From JANYGA01 sp031420415 (GTDB lineage Bacteria; Vulcanimicrobiota; Vulcanimicrobiia; Vulcanimicrobiales; Vulcanimicrobiaceae), in contig JANOMT010000037.1 in the NCBI GenBank assembly GCA_031420415.1, positions 10,720 through 74,719 of the forward strand: a stretch of 64,000 nt of DNA, read 5' to 3'. Shown piece by piece: positions 1-8,167 of this stretch (its first letter is position 1; every line of letters starts with the position of its first letter). The notes below the pieces were generated by a model. The model had not been told where the DNA came from. It saw only the letters and a list, made by a program, of their open reading frames with translations, and did no database searches. Made by a program: the position numbers and the translations under genes.

Positions 1-80
1 CCGAGCGATGCGGAACGCACGTACGGCATCGCCTCGGTGATGACGCGAATGCCGTTCGAGAGCGTCGTTTTACGGTACAA
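1..80 (-). CDS. M16-family zinc peptidase, N-terminal fragment (runs off left edge)
   Basis: Only the first ~26 codons are inside the window. They read as L/M-YRKTTLSNGIRVITEAMP followed by YVRSASLG, the typical opening of insulinase-like (M16, mitochondrial-processing-peptidase-type) proteins: a beta strand ending in LSNGxRVITE and then the VRSASLG strand before the HxxEH motif, which would lie outside the window. The start is inferred to be TTG at 78-80, because a GGAGG ribosome-binding site lies four bases upstream on the minus strand (positions 85-89) and no ATG or GTG fits. It follows the small secreted gene at 165-713 on the same strand. The family call rests on a short stretch, so it is fairly but not fully secure. 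Confidence 0.72.
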   Translation of the reverse strand, partial: MYRKTTLSNGIRVITEAMPYVRSASL

Positions 81-84
81 TGAG

Positions 85-89
85 CCTCC
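85..89 (-). promoter_or_regulatory. Ribosome-binding site that sets the TTG start of the M16 peptidase
   Basis: The minus strand reads GGAGG here, followed by CTCA and then TTG. It is a near-perfect Shine-Dalgarno core and is the reason for calling a TTG start for the fragment at the left edge. Confidence 0.6.
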
Positions 90-127
90 AATGAAACCTA
101 GCGTCGACCCGCCAGAGTTCGGGTCGG

Positions 128-150
128 CTCGAGGCTCCCCTTGCCTCGAG
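128..150. repeat. Perfect 8-bp inverted repeat between the secreted protein and the M16 gene
   Basis: CTCGAGGC, a 7-base loop, then GCCTCGAG. It sits just after the stop of the secreted protein gene (minus strand) and before the M16 ribosome-binding site. There is no T-run on either side, so it is not a classical terminator. It could be an intercistronic processing hairpin. Confidence 0.4.
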
Positions 151-164
151 TCCGCGGGCCGCGG

Positions 165-713
165 TTACGATCGCTCGAGGCCGCGGCGCCACGCCGCATC
201 CCAATAGACGTCGGTGCCCGAACGTACGCGCTCGGCGAAGTGCGCCAATTCATCGCGGCGTACCGTTGCCGAAAAGACCGTATACGACGTCGGCTGCGCG
301 AGATCGCCCGCAACCACTTCGTTCGCATACGTCGGCAGCGGGAGGATCGCCCATGCATCGACTTCTTCAACGTCGCTTGCGGCGAAGGTCTGCGAAACGA
401 TCGCCACGACCTCATCGACGAACGCTGCGGGTGCGAGCTTGCTATGAAAGTTCGTTCCGGAAAGCACGACGCCCGCAACGCGATGCGCGCCCACACCATC
501 GACGCGTACTTTGCGAATTTGTGCCGACCACACCGTCTTGAAGAGCGCGCGACCGATGCGCACCGCGTCTTCACGATGGTTTCCCGCCGCGCGCTGCTGC
601 GCTTTCATTTCCACGAGCGAATAACCGGCTCGAGCGGGCGAACCCATCCCCACGAGCGATACGATGAAAACGAAGATCGCGAGCGTCGCAAGCGACGACG
701 TGAAACGCTGCAT
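165..713 (-). CDS. Small secreted protein of unknown function
   Basis: About 182 aa. The start is the ATG at 711-713, which opens the sequence MQRFTSSLATLAIFVFIVSL and places the gene four bases after the proS stop. The N-terminus is a clear signal peptide: a short basic start, a hydrophobic core and a likely cleavage near GSPARAG. The mature part is mixed alpha/beta with no motif I recognise. It contains one FHSK turn and several acidic stretches, and no cysteine pair. The position between proS and the M16 peptidase on the same strand suggests cotranscription, and possibly a periplasmic role alongside the peptidase (inference only). A longer reading from position 773 would overlap proS and lacks the signal peptide at its start, so it is less likely. 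Confidence 0.6.
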   Translation of the reverse strand: MQRFTSSLATLAIFVFIVSLVGMGSPARAGYSLVEMKAQQRAAGNHREDAVRIGRALFKTVWSAQIRKVRVDGVGAHRVAGVVLSGTNFHSKLAPAAFVDEVVAIVSQTFAASDVEEVDAWAILPLPTYANEVVAGDLAQPTSYTVFSATVRRDELAHFAERVRSGTDVYWDAAWRRGLERS

Positions 714-717
714 CGCT

Positions 718-2187
718 TCAGTAACTCTGCGCGAAATACGCACGCGTCGTTGCAGGTTCGCCACACGCGACACACGGCCCGGCGGTGTCGCCGAGCGGTC
801 GGGTATTGCGCGTCGTCGCGCTCGTCTCGGCTTTCACTGCGGCTTCGCATTCGGGTCGGCCGCACCACGCGATCTCGATCATACCCGACCGATTCTTGCA
901 GTGAGTGAGAAACGCGGCCCGGTCCGTTAGGGCGAGCGTGTGGCCTTCGAGAAACGCGCGCGCTTGCACGTAAAGTTCGGCTTGAATCTCGGCGAGAATC
1001 GACGGAATCCGCTCCGCGACGTCCGCGAGCGGCACCGCAATCTTGCCGCCTTCGGCACCCTTCTCTTTATCGCGTCGCACGAGCGTCGCCGTGCCCGCTT
1101 CGAGATCTTTGGCACCGAGTTCGATCCGTAGCGGCACGCCGCGCATCTCCCAATCGGCGAATTTGTTGCCCGGGCGCAAGTCGCGCTCGTCGAGTTTCGT
1201 GCGAATGCCCGCAGCCTTGAGCGTGGCAAAGAGCTCCCGCGCCGCGCGCGTGACGTCTTCGCTCTCGCCGCGGACGATCGGCACGATGACCGCTTCGATC
1301 GGCGCCATCTTCGGCGGAATGCGCAAGCCCCGATCGTCGCCGTGAACCATGATGAGCGCCCCGAGCATGCGCCACGACATGCCCCACGACGTCGTCCACG
1401 CATGGCGGATGCTCTGATCTTCCGCCGCGAATTTAATGTCGTACGCTTTGGCGAAATTCTGGCCGAGTTCGTGCGAGGTTGCGGCCTGCAACGCGCGCCC
1501 GTCGGGCATCAGCGCCTCGATGGAATACGTATGCGTCGCGCCCGCGAATCGTTCGCTACTCGACTTTTCGCCCTTGTAGACGGGCACCGCACAGATATCT
1601 TCCGAGAACTCGCGGTAGACCTCGAGCATCTGTGCGACTTCGGCTGCCGCTTCGGTCTCGGTCGCGTGCGCGGTGTGGCCCTCTTGCCAGAGAAATTCGA
1701 GCGTTCGCAAGAACGGCCGCGTGCGCTTTTCCCAACGCATGACGTTGGCCCATTGATTGATGAGGATCGGCAGGTCGCGATACGACTGGATCCACTCCGC
1801 GTACATCGTCCCGATGATGACTTCGCTCGTCGGCCGAATCGCAAGGCGCTCGGCGAGTTTTTCATTTCCGCCGTGCGTCACCCACGCAACCTCGGGTGCG
1901 AAACCTTCAACGTGTTCGGCCTCGCGCGCGAGCAAACTCTCCGGGATCAGCAACGGAAAATAGGCGTTCTCGTGACCGGTCTCTTTGAACCGCGAATCGA
2001 GCGCGCCGACGAGCCGTTCCCACAGGCCCATCCCGTACGGCCGCAAGACGACGCATCCACGTACCGGCGAGAGCGATACGAGTTCCGCCTTATAGCAAAC
2101 GGCTTGGTACCACTCGGAAAGATCTTTCGCTTTGGGCGGAATCTCTTTGACGAGCGGCGTTTTCTCGGGTACGTCAGTCTGGGACAT
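718..2187 (-). CDS. proS: Prolyl-tRNA synthetase, archaeal/eukaryotic-type
   Basis: Charges tRNA-Pro with proline in the cytoplasm; class II synthetase of 489 aa. Visible are the proline-binding TSE (about residues 121-123), motif 2 around RWEKRTRPF (about 152-160) with LRTLEFLWQEGH, motif 3 near GLRIPP, and the C-terminal anticodon-binding domain. The tail carries four cysteines in C-x(n)-C pairs and ends in a tyrosine, the hallmark of the short archaeal/eukaryotic type, which lacks the large INS editing insertion of the E. coli enzyme. Translation probably starts at the ATG at 2185-2187; a GTG directly before it is also possible. The small secreted gene follows four bases downstream. Confidence 0.95.
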   Translation of the reverse strand: MSQTDVPEKTPLVKEIPPKAKDLSEWYQAVCYKAELVSLSPVRGCVVLRPYGMGLWERLVGALDSRFKETGHENAYFPLLIPESLLAREAEHVEGFAPEVAWVTHGGNEKLAERLAIRPTSEVIIGTMYAEWIQSYRDLPILINQWANVMRWEKRTRPFLRTLEFLWQEGHTAHATETEAAAEVAQMLEVYREFSEDICAVPVYKGEKSSSERFAGATHTYSIEALMPDGRALQAATSHELGQNFAKAYDIKFAAEDQSIRHAWTTSWGMSWRMLGALIMVHGDDRGLRIPPKMAPIEAVIVPIVRGESEDVTRAARELFATLKAAGIRTKLDERDLRPGNKFADWEMRGVPLRIELGAKDLEAGTATLVRRDKEKGAEGGKIAVPLADVAERIPSILAEIQAELYVQARAFLEGHTLALTDRAAFLTHCKNRSGMIEIAWCGRPECEAAVKAETSATTRNTRPLGDTAGPCVACGEPATTRAYFAQSY

Positions 2188-2234
2188 CACAAGCCGCGTT
2201 TCTTCGGAACGCGGGCGGCCACTCCCCCGGCATG

Positions 2235-2762
2235 CTAGCTCCGAGTGGACCCAAAGAACTCTACATCGTCCGGAAACGCGCGCGGTGCGATCGTCTCCCC
2301 ACGTTGCAGATCGTCGACCGTCGCGTGCGACCCGCCATCGAGATCGGCGAAGCGCTCGACGCGCGTCCGAGTGTTGGCCGCGAGTTTGCGGCCGCGATCG
2401 TCGCGTAGCGACGAGAGCGCGACCTCAACCACGAGCAGCACATCGCGCTGGTCGGGTAGCCTTCGAAGATCGTCCCGGCAGACCAGCAGCATGAGATCGG
2501 GCTACGGTGCCGAGATGGGATCGATGATGACCGGCCCGTTACTGTCGACGACTGCGCGTCCGTCGTAGCGCTTCACGAAGATCGCGATCAACTTTCGAAT
2601 CGGATCTCGATGTTCGGAACTGACTGGCGCCATTTCAATCAACTCGCCGTCGAGCAGTTCGACGAGCGCGTCGTCTGCGAGGATGCCGTTCTCGCCCATG
2701 CGATAATACAGCTCAACGGTGATCGGAAAGCGCTTCTCTTCGGCGGCTATTTCGTGAGCGAC
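2235..2762 (-). pseudogene. Uma2-family (DUF820) nuclease-like gene broken by an in-frame amber codon
   Basis: Reading the minus strand in one frame gives a recognisable Uma2 protein: EKRFPITVELYYRMGENGIL, then VELLDGELIEMAPVSSEHR, then a TAG at 2502-2504, then PDLMLLV, DVLLVVEVALSSLRDDRGRKL and finally QRGETIAPRAFPD. Family members normally read SEP-x-PDL across this point, so the stop most simply replaces a Gln or Glu codon. No ATG, GTG or TTG precedes the conserved N-terminus (the residue that would be the start is GTC), and the region after DRGRKL is poorly conserved, so decay goes beyond the stop. Uma2 proteins belong to the PD-(D/E)xK nuclease superfamily; their role is not settled. Confidence 0.75.
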
Positions 2763-2795
2763 GGATGTCGGCCCCGTTGCAGCGAAAGCGGAGCG

Positions 2796-3413
2796 GTGCC
2801 GAAACTTACCCGCATCTACACCCGCACCGGCGACGACGGAACAACCGGCCTCGTTGGAGGACAGCGCGTCAAGAAAAACGCGCTGCGCATCGAGACCTAC
2901 GGGACCGTCGACGAACTCTCGTCCGTGATCGGTCTCGCGCGCACCGCGCTTGCCGAGGCGATCCGCGAAAAGGGCCCCGGCGGCCCGAGAGCAGCCGAAC
3001 TCGATGCCTGGCTCGCGTGGACGCAAGACGCGCTCTTCAATCTCGGGAGCGATCTCGCGACACTCCCGGCCGATCGCTGGCCCGGCATGCCGCTCATCAC
3101 GCCGGCCGATGCCGAGGCGCTCGAACGCGCCATAGATGAAGCGCAACTCGATCTCGAAGCGCTCGCGAACTTCATCCATTCCGGCGGCTCGCTGGCGGGT
3201 GCCTTTCTGCATCAAGCGCGCACGATTGCCCGTCGTACCGAACGTCTTCTCGTAACGCTCCAAGGCAACGAACCGATCTCGGGCGACGTGATGCAATACG
3301 TCAACCGACTCTCCGATGCACTCTTCGTGTGGTCCCGTTGGATCAACGCCGCGCTCGGTCAACCCGAACACCTCTGGAATCCCGCGACGAAACCGCCCGC
3401 AGCTCGCGCGTGA
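2796..3413 (+). CDS. Corrinoid (cob(I)alamin) adenosyltransferase, PduO type
   Basis: Transfers the adenosyl group of ATP to reduced corrinoid to make adenosylcobalamin. The 205-aa protein shows the family signatures in order: TRIYTRTGDDGTTGL at the N-terminus (ATP binding), TVDELSSVIG, then RRTERLLV and YVNRLSDALFVWSRW in the C-terminal helices, which carry the catalytic Arg/Asp. The GTG at 2796-2798 is chosen because it begins MPKLTRIYTRTG exactly as in the family, and a GGAG lies just upstream. Its stop overlaps the GTG start of the downstream permease by four bases, so the two are translationally coupled. No cobalamin riboswitch is visible upstream. Confidence 0.93.
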   Translation: MPKLTRIYTRTGDDGTTGLVGGQRVKKNALRIETYGTVDELSSVIGLARTALAEAIREKGPGGPRAAELDAWLAWTQDALFNLGSDLATLPADRWPGMPLITPADAEALERAIDEAQLDLEALANFIHSGGSLAGAFLHQARTIARRTERLLVTLQGNEPISGDVMQYVNRLSDALFVWSRWINAALGQPEHLWNPATKPPAARA

Positions 3414-4924
3414 AGGTTTTCGCTCATCGCCTCTTCGCAACCACGAGCGTCGAAGCGCTTCGGGAGCTAAGTAAAAATAAGGTCTTGCGCCGTGCGCTGA
3501 CGGCGCGCGATCTCGCTTCGATCGGCCTCGGCACGATGATCGGCGGCGGCATCTTCACGACGATCGGCACGGGCGTCAAAGGCGCCGGGCCCGCGGTGAT
3601 CGTGTCGTATCTCCTCGCGGGCCTCACGTCGTTTTTTGCAGCACTCTGCTACGCCGAACTCGGCGCGATGGTACCCGTTGCCGGAAGTGCGTATACCTAC
3701 GCCTACGCGACGCTCGGCAAACTCGCCGCGTGGGTCATCGGCTTCGCGCTCATCTTCGAATACGGCATCAGTGCCGCGCCCGTCGCACAGCAATTTTCCG
3801 CCGCGCTGCAAGACGTTCTCAAGAACGTGGGGTTCGCCGTGCCCGCATGGGCGTCGACATCGAATCTCGTGATCAAAGGCGATTGGTGGAATCCGGCTGC
3901 CTACGATCTCGCACATTCACAAGCCGACGTCGTCGCGGCGCTCTTCGTGCTCGGACTCTCCGTCTTGCTTTCGATCGGTATCCGCGAATCGGCGACCGCG
4001 AATAATATTTTCGTCGTGTTGAAAATCTCGGCGCTTCTCGTCTTTATCGTCGCGGGCGCGACGCTCTTTCACGCGAGCAACCTCACCGATTTCCATCCCT
4101 ACGGCTGGGGAAAACTCACGCCGTTCGGCGGCTCCGTTGAAGCGGACCAGCCCTTCGGCATCATCCCGATCGCCGCGTATGTCTTCTTCAGTTACATCGG
4201 CTTCGATACCGCGACGACGACGGCCGAAGAGTGCAAGAACCCGCAGCGCGATATTCCCTACGGCGTCATCGGCGCGCTCGCGATCGGCACGCTGATCTAT
4301 TGCGCGACGGCGATCGTGCTCGTTGGTGCGGTGCCGTGGGCGCACGTACCCGCGAAGAATCCACTCGTCTACGCACTCGCACCGCTGCACGTTCCGATTC
4401 TCACGTGGATTATCACGATGGGCGTACTCGCCGGAACGACGAGCGTCGCGCTATCCTCATTGCTCGGCCAAACGCGCATTTTCTACGTGATGGCTCGCGA
4501 TAGAATGCTTCCACCCGTCGTAGCGAAGGTAAACCCGCGCTTTCGCACGCCCGTGATTACGACGATGGTGACGGGCGTGCTCGTCGCATTGCTCGCGCTC
4601 ATCGTGCCGCTCAACCAATTGCTCAATCTCGTGAACATCGGCACGCTCATCGCGTTCATCGTCGTCTGCGCGGGCGTGCTCTTCTTACGCAAACGAAAAC
4701 CCGATCTGCCGCGGACGTTTCGCGTGCCCTTCGTTCCGCTCTTCCCGATCTTAGGCATCGTGATGTCCGCGTTTCTCGCCGTCTTCGGACTCTCGCGCAC
4801 GACCTGGGTCTGGTTCGTCGTCGCGCTCGCAGTCGGGCTCGTTTTCTTCTTTTCGTATGGTTTCTGGAAATCCGATCCGCGCGCGATCGTCCCCGTCGGC
4901 GATCCGCTCGAATACACCGACTGA
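3410..4924 (+). CDS. APC-superfamily amino acid permease (cationic amino acid transporter-like)
   Basis: Inner-membrane secondary transporter of 504 aa. The start of the transport fold is the consensus LASIGLGTMIGGGIFTTIGT (about residues 31-50), followed by roughly 12 to 14 hydrophobic helices. Further family marks are SYIGFDTATTTAEECKNPQRD and RIFYVMARDRMLPP. The soluble N-terminus FATTSVEALRE and the CAT-like TTAEE motif point to the cationic amino acid transporter branch; the true substrate cannot be read from sequence. The GTG at 3410-3412 overlaps the adenosyltransferase TGA (GTGA). Confidence 0.88.
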   Translation: MKVFAHRLFATTSVEALRELSKNKVLRRALTARDLASIGLGTMIGGGIFTTIGTGVKGAGPAVIVSYLLAGLTSFFAALCYAELGAMVPVAGSAYTYAYATLGKLAAWVIGFALIFEYGISAAPVAQQFSAALQDVLKNVGFAVPAWASTSNLVIKGDWWNPAAYDLAHSQADVVAALFVLGLSVLLSIGIRESATANNIFVVLKISALLVFIVAGATLFHASNLTDFHPYGWGKLTPFGGSVEADQPFGIIPIAAYVFFSYIGFDTATTTAEECKNPQRDIPYGVIGALAIGTLIYCATAIVLVGAVPWAHVPAKNPLVYALAPLHVPILTWIITMGVLAGTTSVALSSLLGQTRIFYVMARDRMLPPVVAKVNPRFRTPVITTMVTGVLVALLALIVPLNQLLNLVNIGTLIAFIVVCAGVLFLRKRKPDLPRTFRVPFVPLFPILGIVMSAFLAVFGLSRTTWVWFVVALAVGLVFFFSYGFWKSDPRAIVPVGDPLEYTD

Positions 4925-4948
4925 GATGCTTTGGAAACGGGGCTCCGC

Positions 4949-5269
4949 ATGACATTCGATGAGTTTCTGCCGCACTATCTCGAGGCACACGTCGACCGCC
5001 GCACGCAAGTCGTGCACGCGTTCGGCACGGCAGCCGCGCTCGCGCTCCTCGCCGCGGCAACCATCAAGCGTAAGCCGCAACTCGTTGCCGCAGCGCTCGC
5101 GGCGGGCTACATTCCCGCGTGGCTCTCCCATGTGCTCATCGAGGGCAACGCGCCCAAAACGTTCGCGTATCCGCTTTTCTCGCTACGCGCCGATTTCGTC
5201 ATGACCTACAAACTTTTACGCGGTGAACTCCCCGCGGTAAACGTCACGACGAAACCGAACGCTCCGTAG
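4949..5269 (+). CDS. Mpo1-like (DUF962) membrane protein
   Basis: A 106-aa protein with two hydrophobic helices (AALALLAAATI and VAAALAAGYIPAWLSHVLIE). It carries the family pattern: a histidine in the first helix region (TQVVHAFGT), then SHVLIEGNAPKTFAYPLFSLRADF near the end. Yeast Mpo1 of this family is an iron-dependent dioxygenase that acts on 2-hydroxy fatty acids; the bacterial role is not known. The ATG at 4949 is preferred over a TTG at 4931. The gene follows the permease after 24 bases and ends four bases before the convergent stalk-domain gene. Confidence 0.75.
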   Translation: MTFDEFLPHYLEAHVDRRTQVVHAFGTAAALALLAAATIKRKPQLVAAALAAGYIPAWLSHVLIEGNAPKTFAYPLFSLRADFVMTYKLLRGELPAVNVTTKPNAP

Positions 5270-5273
5270 CGGC

Positions 5274-5753
5274 CTACGGAGCTTCTTCTTGCGCTCCGGC
5301 TTCGACGAGGCCCGGCGTCATCACGTCGATCTTCGCTCGCGACACGTCGTAGCGGACGTTCGTCTTCAGAGCGCGCGCGATGACGTTGAGCGAGACCATC
5401 GTTCGCCCGCGCACGGCAAACGGAGCCGTCTTGAGCGTTAACTTCTTGCCATTGAGTGTCGCGATACGATCGCCGACATGGATGCGCAACGTATCATCCG
5501 CGCGCGTCAATTCGATCGTGCCCGATTTCGCATCGTAATTCGTCTCGGCACCGAGCGATTCCGCAACCGCGCGTAGCGGAACGTACGCGCCCTTCGCCGT
5601 CGTTACGGGCGGCACGTCGGAAACCGTTCGATGACCGTCGATCCGCAGCGAGGCCGGATGCGAGAGAGACGTTAGCGCGGCTGCGAGCGCCGAAACGACG
5701 ACCGTCGCTCCGACGGTGCGGCGGCTAGGAGACCGGAGCGAGAGATTTTCCAT
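5274..5753 (-). CDS. Exported protein with copper-amine-oxidase-N-like stalk domain
   Basis: About 159 aa. The N-terminus has a basic stretch followed by a hydrophobic segment (ATVVVSALAAALTSL), which works as a signal or membrane anchor. The remainder matches the stalk domain (PF07833 type): DGHRTVSDVPPV, then YVPLRAVAESLGAETNYD and a second unit VSLNVIARALKTNVRYD, each with the R-A/V-I-A-x-x-L pattern. Such domains occur in cell-surface and germination proteins and probably bind or space other envelope modules. The ATG at 5751-5753 overlaps the ispG 3' end by 29 bases; no later start in this frame would keep the signal sequence. Last gene of the run read from rpsB. Confidence 0.7.
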   Translation of the reverse strand: MENLSLRSPSRRTVGATVVVSALAAALTSLSHPASLRIDGHRTVSDVPPVTTAKGAYVPLRAVAESLGAETNYDAKSGTIELTRADDTLRIHVGDRIATLNGKKLTLKTAPFAVRGRTMVSLNVIARALKTNVRYDVSRAKIDVMTPGLVEAGAQEEAP

Positions 5754-6888
5754 GTGCCGTTTCACCAATAAAGTCGGGATAGACATCGACGATGACTTTT
5801 TCGATCTCCCGACGGAGTGCACCGAGTAACTCGGCTTCGGGGAAGGTCCCCACGAGTACCCCTTTGCGGTAGATCGCCCCCTTGCCCTTGCCCCCGGCTA
5901 CGCCCACATCGGCCATCTTGCTCTCACCCGGGCCGTTGACAACGCAGCCCATCACGGCGACTTTAACCGGCGCCGTATATTCTTTCGCGATTGCTTCGAC
6001 CGAACGTGCGAGCTCGACGACTTCGATCTCCGCACGTCCGCACGACGGGCATGCCGTGATATCGAAGCCTTTTTCGCGAATCTGCAACGCCTTGAGAATA
6101 CCCCAGGCGACGGGAATCTCTTCGACAGGATCGGCCGCGAGCGACACCCGCAGCGTATCGCCGATGCCTTCGAACAAAAGAATCCCCATGCCGATCGACG
6201 ACTTGATCGTCCCTTCGCGCGGCAGGCCCGCTTCCGTGACGCCGAGGTGCAACGCATAGGGCGTTTTACGCTCGGCGAGCATCTTGTCGGCGAGCCGATA
6301 CGACGCGATCGTCGTGAGCACGTCGTGCGCTTTAATCGAAATAACGATATCGGTATGGCCGAGTTCTTCGAGAATCTCGACGTGTCGCAGAGCGCTCCGC
6401 ACCATCGCGTCGGGTGTGTGCCCATACTGCTTCTCGAGGTCGGCGGCAAGCGATCCCATGTTGACGCCGATGCGGATCGGCGTGCCCATATCTTTCGCGA
6501 GGCGCACGACTTCGCGTGTCTTCACCCGATCGGTAATATTGCCCGGGTTGAGACGCAACTTTGCAACGCCGGCTTCGAGCGCGGCGAGCGCCATCTTATG
6601 GTCGAAGTGAATATCGGCGACGATCGGCACGGGAGACCGCGCGACGATTGCCGCCATGCCAGCGGCATCGGGAGCGTCTTTCACGGTCACGCGTACGACT
6701 TCACAGCCCGCTCCCGCGAGTTCGTAAATCTGCGTGAGCGTCTTCTCCACGTCGGCCGTATCGGTCGTGGTCATGGATTGCACGACGACCGGGTGGTCGC
6801 CGCCCATCCAGACTTTCTTCGCTCCGCTCGACAACGTGGATTTGTTCTCGAGTAGAATCGGCTTCGATTCACGACGCAGACGGATCAC
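5725..6888 (-). CDS. ispG: 4-hydroxy-3-methylbut-2-enyl diphosphate synthase (IspG)
   Basis: Iron-sulfur enzyme of the MEP isoprenoid pathway, converting MEcPP to HMBPP. The 387-aa protein begins with the TIM-barrel part (VVVQSMTTTDTADVEKT, IVADIHFDHKMALAALEAG, LRLNPGNI) and ends with the [4Fe-4S] domain, whose three cysteine positions are visible in ITACPSCGR and AVMGCVVNGPGE. Length is normal for the short bacterial form without the A* insertion. The start codon is GTG (6886-6888), three bases after the rseP stop. It lies in the same run as dxr, the second enzyme of this pathway. Confidence 0.97.
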   Translation of the reverse strand: MIRLRRESKPILLENKSTLSSGAKKVWMGGDHPVVVQSMTTTDTADVEKTLTQIYELAGAGCEVVRVTVKDAPDAAGMAAIVARSPVPIVADIHFDHKMALAALEAGVAKLRLNPGNITDRVKTREVVRLAKDMGTPIRIGVNMGSLAADLEKQYGHTPDAMVRSALRHVEILEELGHTDIVISIKAHDVLTTIASYRLADKMLAERKTPYALHLGVTEAGLPREGTIKSSIGMGILLFEGIGDTLRVSLAADPVEEIPVAWGILKALQIREKGFDITACPSCGRAEIEVVELARSVEAIAKEYTAPVKVAVMGCVVNGPGESKMADVGVAGGKGKGAIYRKGVLVGTFPEAELLGALRREIEKVIVDVYPDFIGETAHGKSLAPVS

Positions 6889-6891
6889 GAC

Positions 6892-8157
6892 CTAGAAGAC
6901 TCCCTTACCGGAAACGAGATTAGCGATGTCGTGGTACGCAACGAACACCATCAGCAGCATGAGCAAGGCGAACCCGGTAACGTGCACGAGCGCTTCTTTT
7001 TCCGGTTCGACCGGACGACCACGCAGCATCTCTGCGATGATGAAGACGCCACGTCCGCCGTCGAGGGCGGGGAACGGTAAGAGGTTGAGAACGCCGAGCG
7101 CGATCGAGAGTGCCGCTGCGAGCGAGAGATAGGGACCCCATCCGAGATCCTGATATGCCGAAGCCGCGCGCGCCATACCGATGGGACCCGAGACGCTCGA
7201 GGCATATTTCGTGGGGTGCGAGATCAGTTGCGCGTAGCCCGTGACCTGCATGACCGTGGCATTGACGAACTCGCGTCCCGCAAGTGGAATCGCCGCGAAC
7301 ACGCCAACGCGCTCGAACGTCGGAATCGGGCTAAACCCGATGCGGCCCTCGAAGCCGTGGCCGTTGTTCGCCTTATATGGCGTGATCGTGAGCGTCTTGG
7401 TCTCGCCGTGGCGGCGATAGGTCAGCGCGATCGGCACGCCGGCCGAGTGGTGAATTTTCTTGACGATGGCGTCGCCCGACGTATAGCTTTGGCCATCGAT
7501 TGCGAGGATCTGGTCGCCGAGCTGCAAGCCCGCTTTTTGCGCGGGCGAGTTCGGGAGTAGGATGCCGACTTGCGGGCTGATGTTGTTCGATGCGACGCCG
7601 AACGAAATCGCAGCGACGAAGAAGATAATGAATGCGAGCAAGAAGTTCGCAATCGGTCCTGCGACAACGATCGAGAGTCGCTGCCACGGCTTCTTACTTT
7701 GAAAATTATCTTGCGCAGATGGGCTTGGTGCCGCGAGCGTCTCCGCCGATCCCAAAATGGCCGCAACAGCGGTCGCTGGTCGTTCGAGGACGGCAACGCT
7801 CCCGAGCGATGTCCCCGACGCGAGCGGCGCGTGCACGCCTTGGGTTTCGCGGAACTGCCGTTGCTGTTCGGCCTCGGTCGTCTTTCCGTCTTCCCCCTGC
7901 ATCGCGCAGTAGCCGCCGATGGGCAGCAGGTTGATCCGGTAATTCGTGCCGCTCCGTTTGGAGGTCCACTTTAAGAGCGTCGGGCCGAAGCCGACGGCAA
8001 AATCGTTGACGCGGACGCCGTTGAGACGCGCGAGCAAAAAGTGTCCGCCCTCGTGCAACACGACCAGAATCGAGAGCATGAGGAGGAAAACGGCGATCTT
8101 TCCGAGCCCATCGAGGTTCGGAAGCGCCAGGGCGAGGAGGCCGAGCGAGACTGACAT
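6892..8157 (-). CDS. rseP: RIP metalloprotease, RseP/site-2 protease family
   Basis: Inner-membrane M50 zinc metalloprotease that cleaves anti-sigma factors or signal-peptide remnants within the membrane. The 421-aa protein shows the zinc motif HEGGH in the first helix (VVLHEGGHFLLA), a PDZ domain in the middle (PNSPAQKAGLQLGDQILAIDG), and the third metal ligand in LNLLPFPALDGGR in the C-terminal helices. The ATG at 8155-8157 is chosen because AAGGA stands nine bases upstream and the hydrophobic segment begins at once. An insertion of about 60 residues (rich in Ala/Ser, around APLASGTSLGS) sits between the first helix and the PDZ domain. Confidence 0.95.
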   Translation of the reverse strand: MSVSLGLLALALPNLDGLGKIAVFLLMLSILVVLHEGGHFLLARLNGVRVNDFAVGFGPTLLKWTSKRSGTNYRINLLPIGGYCAMQGEDGKTTEAEQQRQFRETQGVHAPLASGTSLGSVAVLERPATAVAAILGSAETLAAPSPSAQDNFQSKKPWQRLSIVVAGPIANFLLAFIIFFVAAISFGVASNNISPQVGILLPNSPAQKAGLQLGDQILAIDGQSYTSGDAIVKKIHHSAGVPIALTYRRHGETKTLTITPYKANNGHGFEGRIGFSPIPTFERVGVFAAIPLAGREFVNATVMQVTGYAQLISHPTKYASSVSGPIGMARAASAYQDLGWGPYLSLAAALSIALGVLNLLPFPALDGGRGVFIIAEMLRGRPVEPEKEALVHVTGFALLMLLMVFVAYHDIANLVSGKGVF

Positions 8158-8167
8158 AGCGTCCTTC

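Noticed and set aside
1342..2238. A 298-codon open frame on the plus strand opposite proS
   Set aside because: It lies fully inside proS, which has every synthetase motif. Long antisense frames are expected at this GC content. Many other frames, for example 141-908 and 34427-35209, were set aside for the same reason.
2700..2796. Cobalamin riboswitch before the adenosyltransferase
   Set aside because: The region is the 5' part of the Uma2 pseudogene; no B12-box (GCCACTG) was seen.
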